NCBI GenBank assembly: GCA_021737185.1
Contig: JAIPEL010000012.1
Location: 1 to 60,167, forward strand
Length of the DNA stretch: 60,167 bases
Direction: 5' to 3'
From: Desulfobacterales bacterium
GTDB lineage: Bacteria; Desulfobacterota; Desulfobacteria; Desulfobacterales; CAFBRK01
The stretch's first letter is position 1. Each line of letters starts with the position of its first letter. Below are positions 6,803 to 13,717 of this stretch, piece after piece. A model generated the notes under the pieces. The model ran no database searches and was not told where the DNA came from. It saw only the letters and a program-made list of their open reading frames with translations. Made by a program: the position numbers and the translations under genes.

Positions 6803-8110
6803 ATGAGCCCCGTCGAAATTGGCCTGCTAGGGTTGGCCGGACTCTTGTTGCTGCTTTTTATGCGCGTGCCGATCGCATTTTCCCTATGCATTGCCGGAGT
6901 TGCAGGTATTTTTGGGCTGGAGGGATGGAGCATCGGGATCTTTAGTTTGGGCAACTATCCATTTGCCTTTTTAAAAAGCTGGCTCATGGTAGCCGTCCCC
7001 TTGTTTATTCTGATGGGTTATCTGGCCTCCTCGGCGGGAATCACGACCCACGCCTTTACCATCGCCTATAGGTGGCTTGGGCAACTCCCGGGTGGTCTGG
7101 CAATGGCAAGCATTGCGGCCAGCGGGGCCTTTGCAGCGACCTCGGGGTCCAGTGTGGCAACCGCCGGTATGATGGGGGCCGTTGCCATTCCGGAGATGCA
7201 AAAGTATGGATATGATAGGAGGCTTTCATCCGCAGCCGTCGCCGCAGGTGGGTTGCTCGGCATTTTGATTCCGCCTAGCATCGTTCTGGTGATTTACGGC
7301 TTCATTACAAAGACTTCTGTGGCCAAATTGCTTCTGGCGGGAATTTTCCCGGGCATTTTGACGGCGCTGGTCTATTTCGCCGGAATATACATCATGGTAA
7401 AAATAAACCCCTCGCTGGCGCCGAAGGCGCTAAAATTCACCTGGAAGGAGCGGCTGGAATCGCTTCCGAAGATGTGGGGTGTTTTGTTATTATTTCTGGC
7501 CGTCGTCATTGGCATCTATGCTGGCATTTTCACCCCCACCGAGGCGGCGGCGGTGGGGACTTTTATCGCTCTTGTGATGAGTTCATGCAAAAATTTTAAA
7601 AAACCGGCGGTTATTTCCAAGGCGTTTATTGATACCGGCCGGACCACAGGTATGATTCTGGCCATATGTGTGGGAGCGACGCTATTTACACAGTTTATCA
7701 CGCTGACTGGGCTTCCCGATATCGTGGCCGAGGCCGTCGTGGCCATACAGGTTGCACCGGTCTGGATTATGGTTGCAATGTTGCTCATCTATTTGCCGCT
7801 GGGGCTATTTTTGGACACAATCTCTATGCTTTTGATCACTGTTCCGATTTTTTTTCCGATTTTACTGAGTATCGAGGCTGACCCAATTGTTTTTGGGATA
7901 TTGGTGGTCAAGATGGAGGAAATTTCACTGATTACTCCTCCGGTGGGATTGAACGTTTACGTGATCAAGGGTGTCGCTCCCGATATTCCCCTCAATGATA
8001 TCTTCATCGGGGTATTACCTTTTTTGCTGATGGAATTCATCGTGATGGCCATTCTCATATTATTTCCACAGATCATCCTGTTTTTGCCAAATTCTATGGT
8101 CGCCTATTGA
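6803..8110 (+). CDS. dctM: TRAP transporter large permease (DctM family)
   Basis: A 435-residue inner-membrane protein with about 12-13 hydrophobic segments. DctM landmarks are present: MRVPIAFSLCIAG near the N-terminus, VPLFILMGYLASSAGI, AASGAFAATSGSSVATAG with the conserved small-residue re-entrant loop, AAGGLLGILIPPSIVLVIYG, and FTPTEAAAVGTF. It forms the sodium-coupled transport path with DctQ and the DctP receptor. Its stop codon (8108-8110) abuts the next gene, consistent with one transcript. Confidence 0.93.
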   Translation: MSPVEIGLLGLAGLLLLLFMRVPIAFSLCIAGVAGIFGLEGWSIGIFSLGNYPFAFLKSWLMVAVPLFILMGYLASSAGITTHAFTIAYRWLGQLPGGLAMASIAASGAFAATSGSSVATAGMMGAVAIPEMQKYGYDRRLSSAAVAAGGLLGILIPPSIVLVIYGFITKTSVAKLLLAGIFPGILTALVYFAGIYIMVKINPSLAPKALKFTWKERLESLPKMWGVLLLFLAVVIGIYAGIFTPTEAAAVGTFIALVMSSCKNFKKPAVISKAFIDTGRTTGMILAICVGATLFTQFITLTGLPDIVAEAVVAIQVAPVWIMVAMLLIYLPLGLFLDTISMLLITVPIFFPILLSIEADPIVFGILVVKMEEISLITPPVGLNVYVIKGVAPDIPLNDIFIGVLPFLLMEFIVMAILILFPQIILFLPNSMVAY

Positions 8111-8111
8111 G

Positions 8112-9449
8112 TTGGAAATTACATCAGAAAAAGGAGCAAAGAAAGATTTGGGTGAAAATCGAGTAATTTTTGCAGACGTCGCGGTGATAGGCGGTGGTCC
8201 GGCAGGGTTATCAGCCTGCCTGGAGCTGGCTAAATCCTCTGGGGTGAAGGTGGTGCTGTTTGAAAGCGAGCCCGAATTGGGCGGCATGCCCCGTAGTTGT
8301 CATGTATTTTTTGGTATGAGGGACATGAAAAAAATTTACACCGGTCCAGCCTACGCCAGAAAACTTGGCCGGTTAATTAGTAATACGGGCATAGATGTTC
8401 ATACCCAGTCCACCGTTACGCAGATCCTTCCCGGCGGGGAAAGGGGAATGCATTCTATCAAGGCAGTGACGAGAGACGGGGTGGTCTGCTGTGAATGCAA
8501 TTACATTTTACTGGCCACCGGCTGTTTCGAACGATCAAGAGAGGCGCGCCGAATACCGGGATCTCGGCCGGCCGGTATCTTTACCACAGGGTCTCTTCAA
8601 CAACTTGTCAATCTTCAGAACGTCAAACCCGGCCGTGAAGCCCTGATCGTCGGCAGCGAACATGTTGCCTTATCGGCGGCATTGACGCTGAAGCGGGCGG
8701 GGGCGAAAATCGTCGGTCTTGTTTCAGATGGCCCGGAGCTGCATACCTATCCTCTTGCCGCAAAAGCGATGAGCACCGTTTTGGGATTTCCCATTTTTCA
8801 GGGCGCGGCTGTTGCCACGATCTTCGGGAAAAGGCGCGTTGAAGGCGTTTGTCTATCGCGGGTCAACAATCAGAAGCAATTTGCGGTCGAATGCGACACG
8901 GTTGTTTTCACCGGAAAATTTCGCCCGGACGCCGCATTGATTTATCAGACAGATATACGGGAAGATCCGGCGAGCATGGGACCTTCGGTCGATATGGATC
9001 TGGAGTCCAGTAAAAGAGGAATCTATGCCGCCGGAAATGTGCTCCGGGGGGCGGATATGCATGATATCTGCGCCCTGGAAGGGAGGGTCGCGGCGCGGAG
9101 TATTTTAAGGCGCCTGGAAAATACACGCGGCAGAGATGAAGCTCCAGTTTCAATTCATGCCCTTGACCCGATACGCTACGTCGTTCCACAAACCCTGTTT
9201 CCGGGCCGGATCGGAAGCTGGAAACACTCCTTGTTCCGGCCGTCAATTTCCGTTCAGGTCCGGAGTACATTCAGGAAATCAGTGCTTGAAGCGTGGTCAG
9301 GAGATGAAAGAATTTGGGTGCGCAGGTACGCACGCCTTATCGCAAACACCCGGATCCCGCTTCCAATCGAAAAAATGAACTGGGGTAAAGTTGATCCGTC
9401 AAAGGGAATCGTTCTGAAACTTTCGACTTTTAAAAATGCGAGGCGATAG
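8112..9449 (+). CDS. NAD(P)/FAD-dependent oxidoreductase (pyridine nucleotide-disulfide oxidoreductase type)
   Basis: A flavoprotein of up to 445 residues. The N-terminal FAD fold is DVAVIGGGPAGLSACLELA with FESEPELGG. A second dinucleotide fold lies at about 175-205 (ALIVGSEHVALSAALTLKRAG), and the FAD-closing motif is GIYAAGNVLRGADMHD. The family includes HcnB/opine-oxidase and sarcosine/hydroxyproline dehydrogenase partner subunits, which work with a DAO-type flavoprotein like the one at 3426-4925. That partnership is inferred from co-location. There is no ATG near the start: TTG at 8112 is the furthest upstream, and TTG at 8148, preceded by AAGGAG (8131-8136), is an equally good or better start. 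The residues after 380 match no domain I recognise. Confidence 0.85.
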   Translation: MEITSEKGAKKDLGENRVIFADVAVIGGGPAGLSACLELAKSSGVKVVLFESEPELGGMPRSCHVFFGMRDMKKIYTGPAYARKLGRLISNTGIDVHTQSTVTQILPGGERGMHSIKAVTRDGVVCCECNYILLATGCFERSREARRIPGSRPAGIFTTGSLQQLVNLQNVKPGREALIVGSEHVALSAALTLKRAGAKIVGLVSDGPELHTYPLAAKAMSTVLGFPIFQGAAVATIFGKRRVEGVCLSRVNNQKQFAVECDTVVFTGKFRPDAALIYQTDIREDPASMGPSVDMDLESSKRGIYAAGNVLRGADMHDICALEGRVAARSILRRLENTRGRDEAPVSIHALDPIRYVVPQTLFPGRIGSWKHSLFRPSISVQVRSTFRKSVLEAWSGDERIWVRRYARLIANTRIPLPIEKMNWGKVDPSKGIVLKLSTFKNARR

Positions 9450-9452
9450 CCG

Positions 9453-10151
9453 ATGGCTACCAACAATACAAGGCCGACTATCCTCACTGAGGACAAGCCT
9501 GGACACGCTTACACCGCCATTAAAGACCTGCTTTTCAGGCGGGTGCTCAACCCTGGGCAAAAGTTGCTTTACCGGGATCTTTGTGAGCTTGTTGGCCTGA
9601 GCAAAACTCCCATAATCAACGCATTGAACCGGTTGGTATACGAAGGGTTCGTTTTATATGAGCCCAACAGGGGATACCGGATTGCACCGGTGGATGAGAA
9701 GTCGATCTCTCATCTGTGGGAAATACGGCTGGAGCTCGAGTGCATCAATGTTCGAAATGCGATCAAGAATTTTAGCAGAAAAAATTATGCAACATTGCAG
9801 AAAAAGTTAAAGCTCATGGATGAATACAATCCGGAGTTTACCGATAGAAAAAAGCTGGAACTGGATATGGATATGCACATGGAAATTGCCAGGATGGGCG
9901 GAAACAAGTTTTCCGGGAGGTTTTTAAAAACTGTTCTGGAACATATCCATTTCATGCATCGGCTCGAAAGGGGGGTGGACAGAAGAAAAGAGCAGATCAC
10001 CCACGAGCACGACAAGATAATCGAAAGCATTGGAAATCGCGACGACGCCATGGCCGAAAAATATATGAGGACGCACATTGAAGCACTTCACCATCTCATG
10101 CTTGATCATCTGCAGGAGTTGAAGCAGACGGAAGGAAATTTCTGGAGTTAA
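9453..10151 (+). CDS. GntR family transcriptional regulator, FCD-type
   Basis: A 232-residue DNA-binding protein. The N-terminal winged helix (residues 20-85) shows AYTAIKDLLFRRVLNPGQKL, the recognition-helix region LCELVGLSKTPIINALNRL and the wing YEGFVLYEPNRGYRI. Residues 90-225 form an all-helical FCD ligand domain; His156, His198 and His205-206 region residues are candidates for the usual metal/carboxylate site. It probably senses the substrate or an intermediate of this cassette and acts on the palindromes at 2529-2553. It starts 3 bp after the preceding stop codon and so is co-transcribed with the genes it would regulate. Confidence 0.88.
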   Translation: MATNNTRPTILTEDKPGHAYTAIKDLLFRRVLNPGQKLLYRDLCELVGLSKTPIINALNRLVYEGFVLYEPNRGYRIAPVDEKSISHLWEIRLELECINVRNAIKNFSRKNYATLQKKLKLMDEYNPEFTDRKKLELDMDMHMEIARMGGNKFSGRFLKTVLEHIHFMHRLERGVDRRKEQITHEHDKIIESIGNRDDAMAEKYMRTHIEALHHLMLDHLQELKQTEGNFWS

Positions 10152-10179
10152 TCAAATTGGTTTTTCTGTGGAGGATGCA

Positions 10180-11586
10180 ATGGGAAAAGAGTTAAATGAG
10201 GAACAGATTTCCTATGCGGAAGAGATTGTTAATAAGGCCCGTAGCGCAATGGCTGCAATCGCAGATTATGGCCAGGAGAAGGTCGACAGACTTTGCCAAG
10301 CAGTTGGATGGGCGGTTTCCAACGAGAAAACCTTTACCCGATTGGCCAGGATGGGCGTCGAAGAAAGCGGCATCGGCGACATTGAAGGGCGGCCGGCCAA
10401 GCGCTTTAAGGTGCACGGTGTGCTCAGGGATTGTTTGCGGCAAAAAAGCGTCGGCATAGTTGAAGAGATACCGGAAAGGGGAATTGTTAAGTACGCGAAA
10501 CCGGCGGGAGTGATCGTTTCTCTGGTACCGACGACAAATCCAGCTATGACGCCGGCGACAACCGCGGTGTTTGCAACCAAGGCAAAGGATGCTGTGATTT
10601 TCTGTCCTCATCCCAGAGCCCTCAAAACGATACGGGAAACGGTGGAAGTTCTGCGTCGGGTGTTGGAAGATCAAGGCGTCCCTAGTGATCTTTTCCAGTG
10701 TGTCAATCGGCCGAGCTTCCCTCTTACAAACGAACTGATGGCCCGTTGCGATTTGGTCATGGCAACTGGAGGGGCAGCAATGGTTAAGGCGGCATACAGT
10801 TCCGGCACACCTGCGTTCGGGGTAGGGGCCGGGAATGCGACCATCATTATCGATGAGACCGCCGACATAGATGTGGCTGCAAATTATGTCAAGCTGAGCA
10901 AGATGAACGACAATGGATCGGGATGTTCTGCAGATGGAAACGTTTTGGTAGCGGCTGCGATATATGACGACTTTCTCAAGGCACTTCAAAATGAGGGTGG
11001 ATATCTTGTCACCGACGAGGAGAAAAAACGGCTGGCAGCGGCAATGTGGAATGAAAAGGGCGTTCGAACGATCGACACCGTCGCCTGCCCAGCGGTGAAA
11101 ATCGCCGAAAAGGGAGACATCTCTCTGCCTTCTGACAGGCTGTTTTTGATTGTCAGACAGGAGGACATCGGACCGGAGCACCCTTTCTCCGGGGAGAAAC
11201 TTTCTCCGGTACTCGCGGTGTATAAATTTCCCAATTTCGAGAATGCACTAGAAAAGATGCAGAAAATCTTTCAGGTTGGAGGCCGTGGACATTCGTGCAG
11301 CATTTATTCGCATAACGATGCACATATCGACCGGCTGGCCTCGACCGCTCCTGTGAGCCGTATTATGGTTCGTCAGCCTACCTCTCTGGCCAACTCCGGG
11401 TCATTTACCAACGGAATGCCGATGACTGCAAGCCTGGGGTGCGGCTTTTGGGGAAACAACGTCACCAATGAAAATATCCACCTAAAGCACTATCTGAATT
11501 ACACTTGGGTGAGCCGGCCCATCCCCGAGGACCGGCCCGCGGAGACGGAGCTGTTTGGAGAATTTTACGGATCTAAAGTCTATTGA
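10180..11586 (+). CDS. Aldehyde dehydrogenase family protein, probably CoA-acylating (PduP/EutE/SauS-like)
   Basis: A 468-residue soluble enzyme of the ALDH superfamily, nearest to CoA-acylating dehydrogenases: VPTTNPAMTPATTAVFATKA at about 125-145, GGAAMVKAAYSSGTPAFGVGAGN in the cofactor fold, and the catalytic Cys249 in MNDNGSGCSADGN. Acylating members convert an aldehyde, CoA and NAD(P)+ to acyl-CoA. The C-terminal GGRGHSCSIYSHN and GCGFWGNN motifs also match that branch, which includes sulfoacetaldehyde and succinate-semialdehyde dehydrogenases. The aldehyde here is unknown. ATG 10180, 5 nt after TGGAGG, is preferred to the GTG at 10168 that overlaps that site. Confidence 0.85.
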   Translation: MGKELNEEQISYAEEIVNKARSAMAAIADYGQEKVDRLCQAVGWAVSNEKTFTRLARMGVEESGIGDIEGRPAKRFKVHGVLRDCLRQKSVGIVEEIPERGIVKYAKPAGVIVSLVPTTNPAMTPATTAVFATKAKDAVIFCPHPRALKTIRETVEVLRRVLEDQGVPSDLFQCVNRPSFPLTNELMARCDLVMATGGAAMVKAAYSSGTPAFGVGAGNATIIIDETADIDVAANYVKLSKMNDNGSGCSADGNVLVAAAIYDDFLKALQNEGGYLVTDEEKKRLAAAMWNEKGVRTIDTVACPAVKIAEKGDISLPSDRLFLIVRQEDIGPEHPFSGEKLSPVLAVYKFPNFENALEKMQKIFQVGGRGHSCSIYSHNDAHIDRLASTAPVSRIMVRQPTSLANSGSFTNGMPMTASLGCGFWGNNVTNENIHLKHYLNYTWVSRPIPEDRPAETELFGEFYGSKVY

Positions 11587-11629
11587 GCGCCTGCCTGAAC
11601 GTGCCGGCACCAAAACAGGGGAACGGAAA

Positions 11630-12565
11630 ATGGAAGCTGCCCGCAAGGTGATCATCCGGGAAGTGGCCCTCAGAGACGGGTTGCAATCGGAAAAGGCGTT
11701 TGTCTCCACCGGCGAAAAGATCGAGGTGATCGAAGCCCTGTTGGAGGCCGGCGTGGAATACATGGAAACGACTTCCTTTGTCAGTCCCAAAGCGATTCCG
11801 CAGCTTCAGGATGCCGCAGACTTGATGGGGCGGGTACCGAGGGGCCGTCTCAAGCATGAAGTCATGGTTCCCAACGCCAAAGGGGCTCGCCTCGCCATGG
11901 AAGCCGGAGCGGACCGGTTGGTGGTTTTTATATCGGCTTCTGAAGCCCACAACCAGGCCAACGTCCGACGCAGTGTGACCGAGTCGTTGGCGGAGCTCGA
12001 AGCCATTTTTGCTACTGCGCAAAGACGGAGTTTGGCGGTGACGGGTGTTATTGCGGTGGCTTTCGGTTGTCCCTTCCAGGGAAGGGTGCCCAAAGAGGAT
12101 GTGTTGCGAATTGCCCATCGATTTGCTGCGTCCGGCGCTGACCGTGTTTCCCTTGCGGATACCACAGGTATGGCGAATCCAGCCCAGATTTCTGACATGA
12201 TTCATTATTTCAGAAAAAAATTGCCGGATATCGAGATTTGCCTTCATCTTCACAATAATAGGGGAGTCGCTATGGCCAACCTATATTCCGGGTATTTGGC
12301 TGGCGTGGCCATGTTCGATACTTCCCTTGGCGGCATCGGCGGATGTCCAAACGTGCCCCAGGCGGCCGGCAACCTGGCCACCGAAGATGTGGTGTTCATG
12401 TTTGAAGAGATGGGGGTGAAGACAGGGATGAATCTGATGGATCTGATCGAGGCTGCCCGAAAGCTTGAAAAAATTTTGAAACATCCCCTGCCCGGGCAGG
12501 TGATGAAAAGCGGCCCCTCAGACCCGCGGCTAGCAGGCAAATTATGCGAAATAGACTCAAATTAG
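11630..12565 (+). CDS. HMG-CoA lyase-like enzyme (HMGL family)
   Basis: A 311-residue TIM-barrel enzyme of the DRE-TIM/HMG-CoA lyase group. The N-terminal REVALRDGLQSEK motif supplies the metal-binding Asp16. His206 and His208 in CLHLHNNRG complete the metal site, and Cys239 in LGGIGGCPNVPQAAGN is the signature active-site loop cysteine of true lyases. Family members cleave a 3-hydroxy-acyl-CoA to an acyl-CoA (often acetyl-CoA) plus a keto acid; the exact substrate here is undetermined. With the acylating dehydrogenase upstream it would finish a CoA-dependent route. ATG 11630 gives the family length; an in-frame TTG at 11555 would overlap the previous gene. Confidence 0.86.
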   Translation: MEAARKVIIREVALRDGLQSEKAFVSTGEKIEVIEALLEAGVEYMETTSFVSPKAIPQLQDAADLMGRVPRGRLKHEVMVPNAKGARLAMEAGADRLVVFISASEAHNQANVRRSVTESLAELEAIFATAQRRSLAVTGVIAVAFGCPFQGRVPKEDVLRIAHRFAASGADRVSLADTTGMANPAQISDMIHYFRKKLPDIEICLHLHNNRGVAMANLYSGYLAGVAMFDTSLGGIGGCPNVPQAAGNLATEDVVFMFEEMGVKTGMNLMDLIEAARKLEKILKHPLPGQVMKSGPSDPRLAGKLCEIDSN

Positions 12566-12640
12566 CGTCTTTTTTCCCTTCCCCGGTATGACTCGGCAAA
12601 AGAAGGGGTCACCTCGGAATTCAGCAAACGCACCTGTCAC

Positions 12641-13483
12641 CTATTCCTGCGCCGCTTGCCGAAGGGTCGCAAACAGCTTTTCAGAAAGCGGCCCGACCTT
12701 TCCGTCGCCCACGGGGTTGCCGTCGATGGTGACCACCGGCAGCACCTCGGTGGTGGTCCCGCTCAAAAAGGCCTCGTCTGCGGCAAAGACCTCCTCTAAA
12801 GTGAAAAACCGCTCCTCGACTTGGATTTTCTGCTCCGCTGCGATTTCCAGCAGCACCTGACGGGTGATTCCGGCCAGGATATTCTCGGTGAGGGGATGGG
12901 TCATCAGCATCCCGCCTGAGACGATGAAAAAATTGGAGCTGGTCGCTTCCCGGACGATGCCCGCATCGGAGACGAAGACCGCGTCGAAGGCCCCGGAATC
13001 CAGGGCCTGCTGTTTGGCCATGACGTTTGGCAGCAGCTGCACCGTCTTGAGGTCGCAGCGGCCCCAGCGAAAATCGGTCACGGTGATCACGGCCGCGCCG
13101 TCTTTTCGAAGATGGGCGGGCTTTTCCTTCAGCGGCCGGACGGTCATCACCAATTGCGGCACCGGGGCCTTGGGAAACGGGTGGTCCCGGCGGTCCACCC
13201 CGCGGGAGAGCTGCAGATAGATGCCGGCCCGCTCGATGCCCGAAGCCCGGTAAAGCTCGTTGATGGCGTCGCGAACCTGATCGATGGAAACGGGCGGAAA
13301 AAAGAGGCCGGCCATGGAGCGGGACAGCCGCGCAAGATGGTCTTCGAGCCGGAACAGCCGGCCGCCGTAGCTTGCCACATATTCATATACCGCATCTCCA
13401 AAATTGTATCCCCGGTCTTCGATGGGCACCACGGCCTCCTCGACGGGGCCGATCTTTCCGTTGACATAGGCCAGTTCCGGCAT
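12641..13483 (-). CDS. dat: D-amino-acid aminotransferase (class IV PLP aminotransferase)
   Basis: A 280-residue fold-type IV PLP enzyme, the same length as the Bacillus D-alanine aminotransferase and aligning end to end. It shows DRGYNFGDAVYEYV at 23-36, RGVDRRDHPFP at 94-104, the PLP-binding Lys146 in RCDLKTVQLLPN, and the C-terminal SGTTTEVLPVVTIDG. It interconverts D-amino acids and 2-oxo acids, supplying for example D-Glu for peptidoglycan. A branched-chain aminotransferase is the main alternative. ATG 13483 follows GGAAAGGAAAG; the longer frame to 13561 runs into the TIR repeat. Its final 45 codons are repeated at 2268-2402, so its 3' end marks the island border. Confidence 0.87.
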   Translation of the reverse strand: MPELAYVNGKIGPVEEAVVPIEDRGYNFGDAVYEYVASYGGRLFRLEDHLARLSRSMAGLFFPPVSIDQVRDAINELYRASGIERAGIYLQLSRGVDRRDHPFPKAPVPQLVMTVRPLKEKPAHLRKDGAAVITVTDFRWGRCDLKTVQLLPNVMAKQQALDSGAFDAVFVSDAGIVREATSSNFFIVSGGMLMTHPLTENILAGITRQVLLEIAAEQKIQVEERFFTLEEVFAADEAFLSGTTTEVLPVVTIDGNPVGDGKVGPLSEKLFATLRQAAQE

Positions 13484-13503
13484 CTTCAGCTTTCCTTTCC
13501 TTA

Positions 13504-13597
13504 TAGAGCGCTTGTTAAAATAACGTTCCGATAGCAGGGGTTGACGCTTGATTGAGCGCACCGATTCAGCTCTATGAGCCGCATCCCAAGCGCTCTA
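13504..13597. repeat. 94-bp element with perfect 11-bp terminal inverted repeats, copy A
   Basis: TAGAGCGCTTG at 13504-13514 and its exact complement CAAGCGCTCTA at 13587-13597 bound the element. Internally the block from 13504 through GATTGAGCGC at 13559 is repeated with few changes at 42465-42520. It lies upstream of the aminotransferase gene, non-coding. Size and termini suit a miniature transposable element; no transposase is seen. The remaining sequence to 13717 shows no gene. Confidence 0.6.
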
Positions 13598-13717
13598 AGT
13601 GGTTCTTATTTTATCATATAGGGATTGTCAAAAAGCCGGCCTATGGCCTTGAGTTCGCGGGGCGCCAGTGCATATCAAACTCTTTCAAACGGAACGGATA
13701 TGACAATCCCTATGGGC

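Larger units (their letters stand above)
2403..12640. mobile_element. Putative 10.2-kb catabolic genomic island bounded by direct repeats
   Basis: The interval between the two copies of the aminotransferase 3' end holds nine genes on one strand. It is visibly richer in A and T than the flanking DNA and comprises a self-contained set: exported protein, flavoproteins, TRAP transporter, regulator and two CoA-pathway enzymes. Border repeats, composition shift and functional coherence together suggest acquisition as one block. There is no integrase, relaxase or transposase inside, so the element is either decayed or was mobilised in trans; duplication by homologous recombination is the main alternative. 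Confidence 0.6.
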
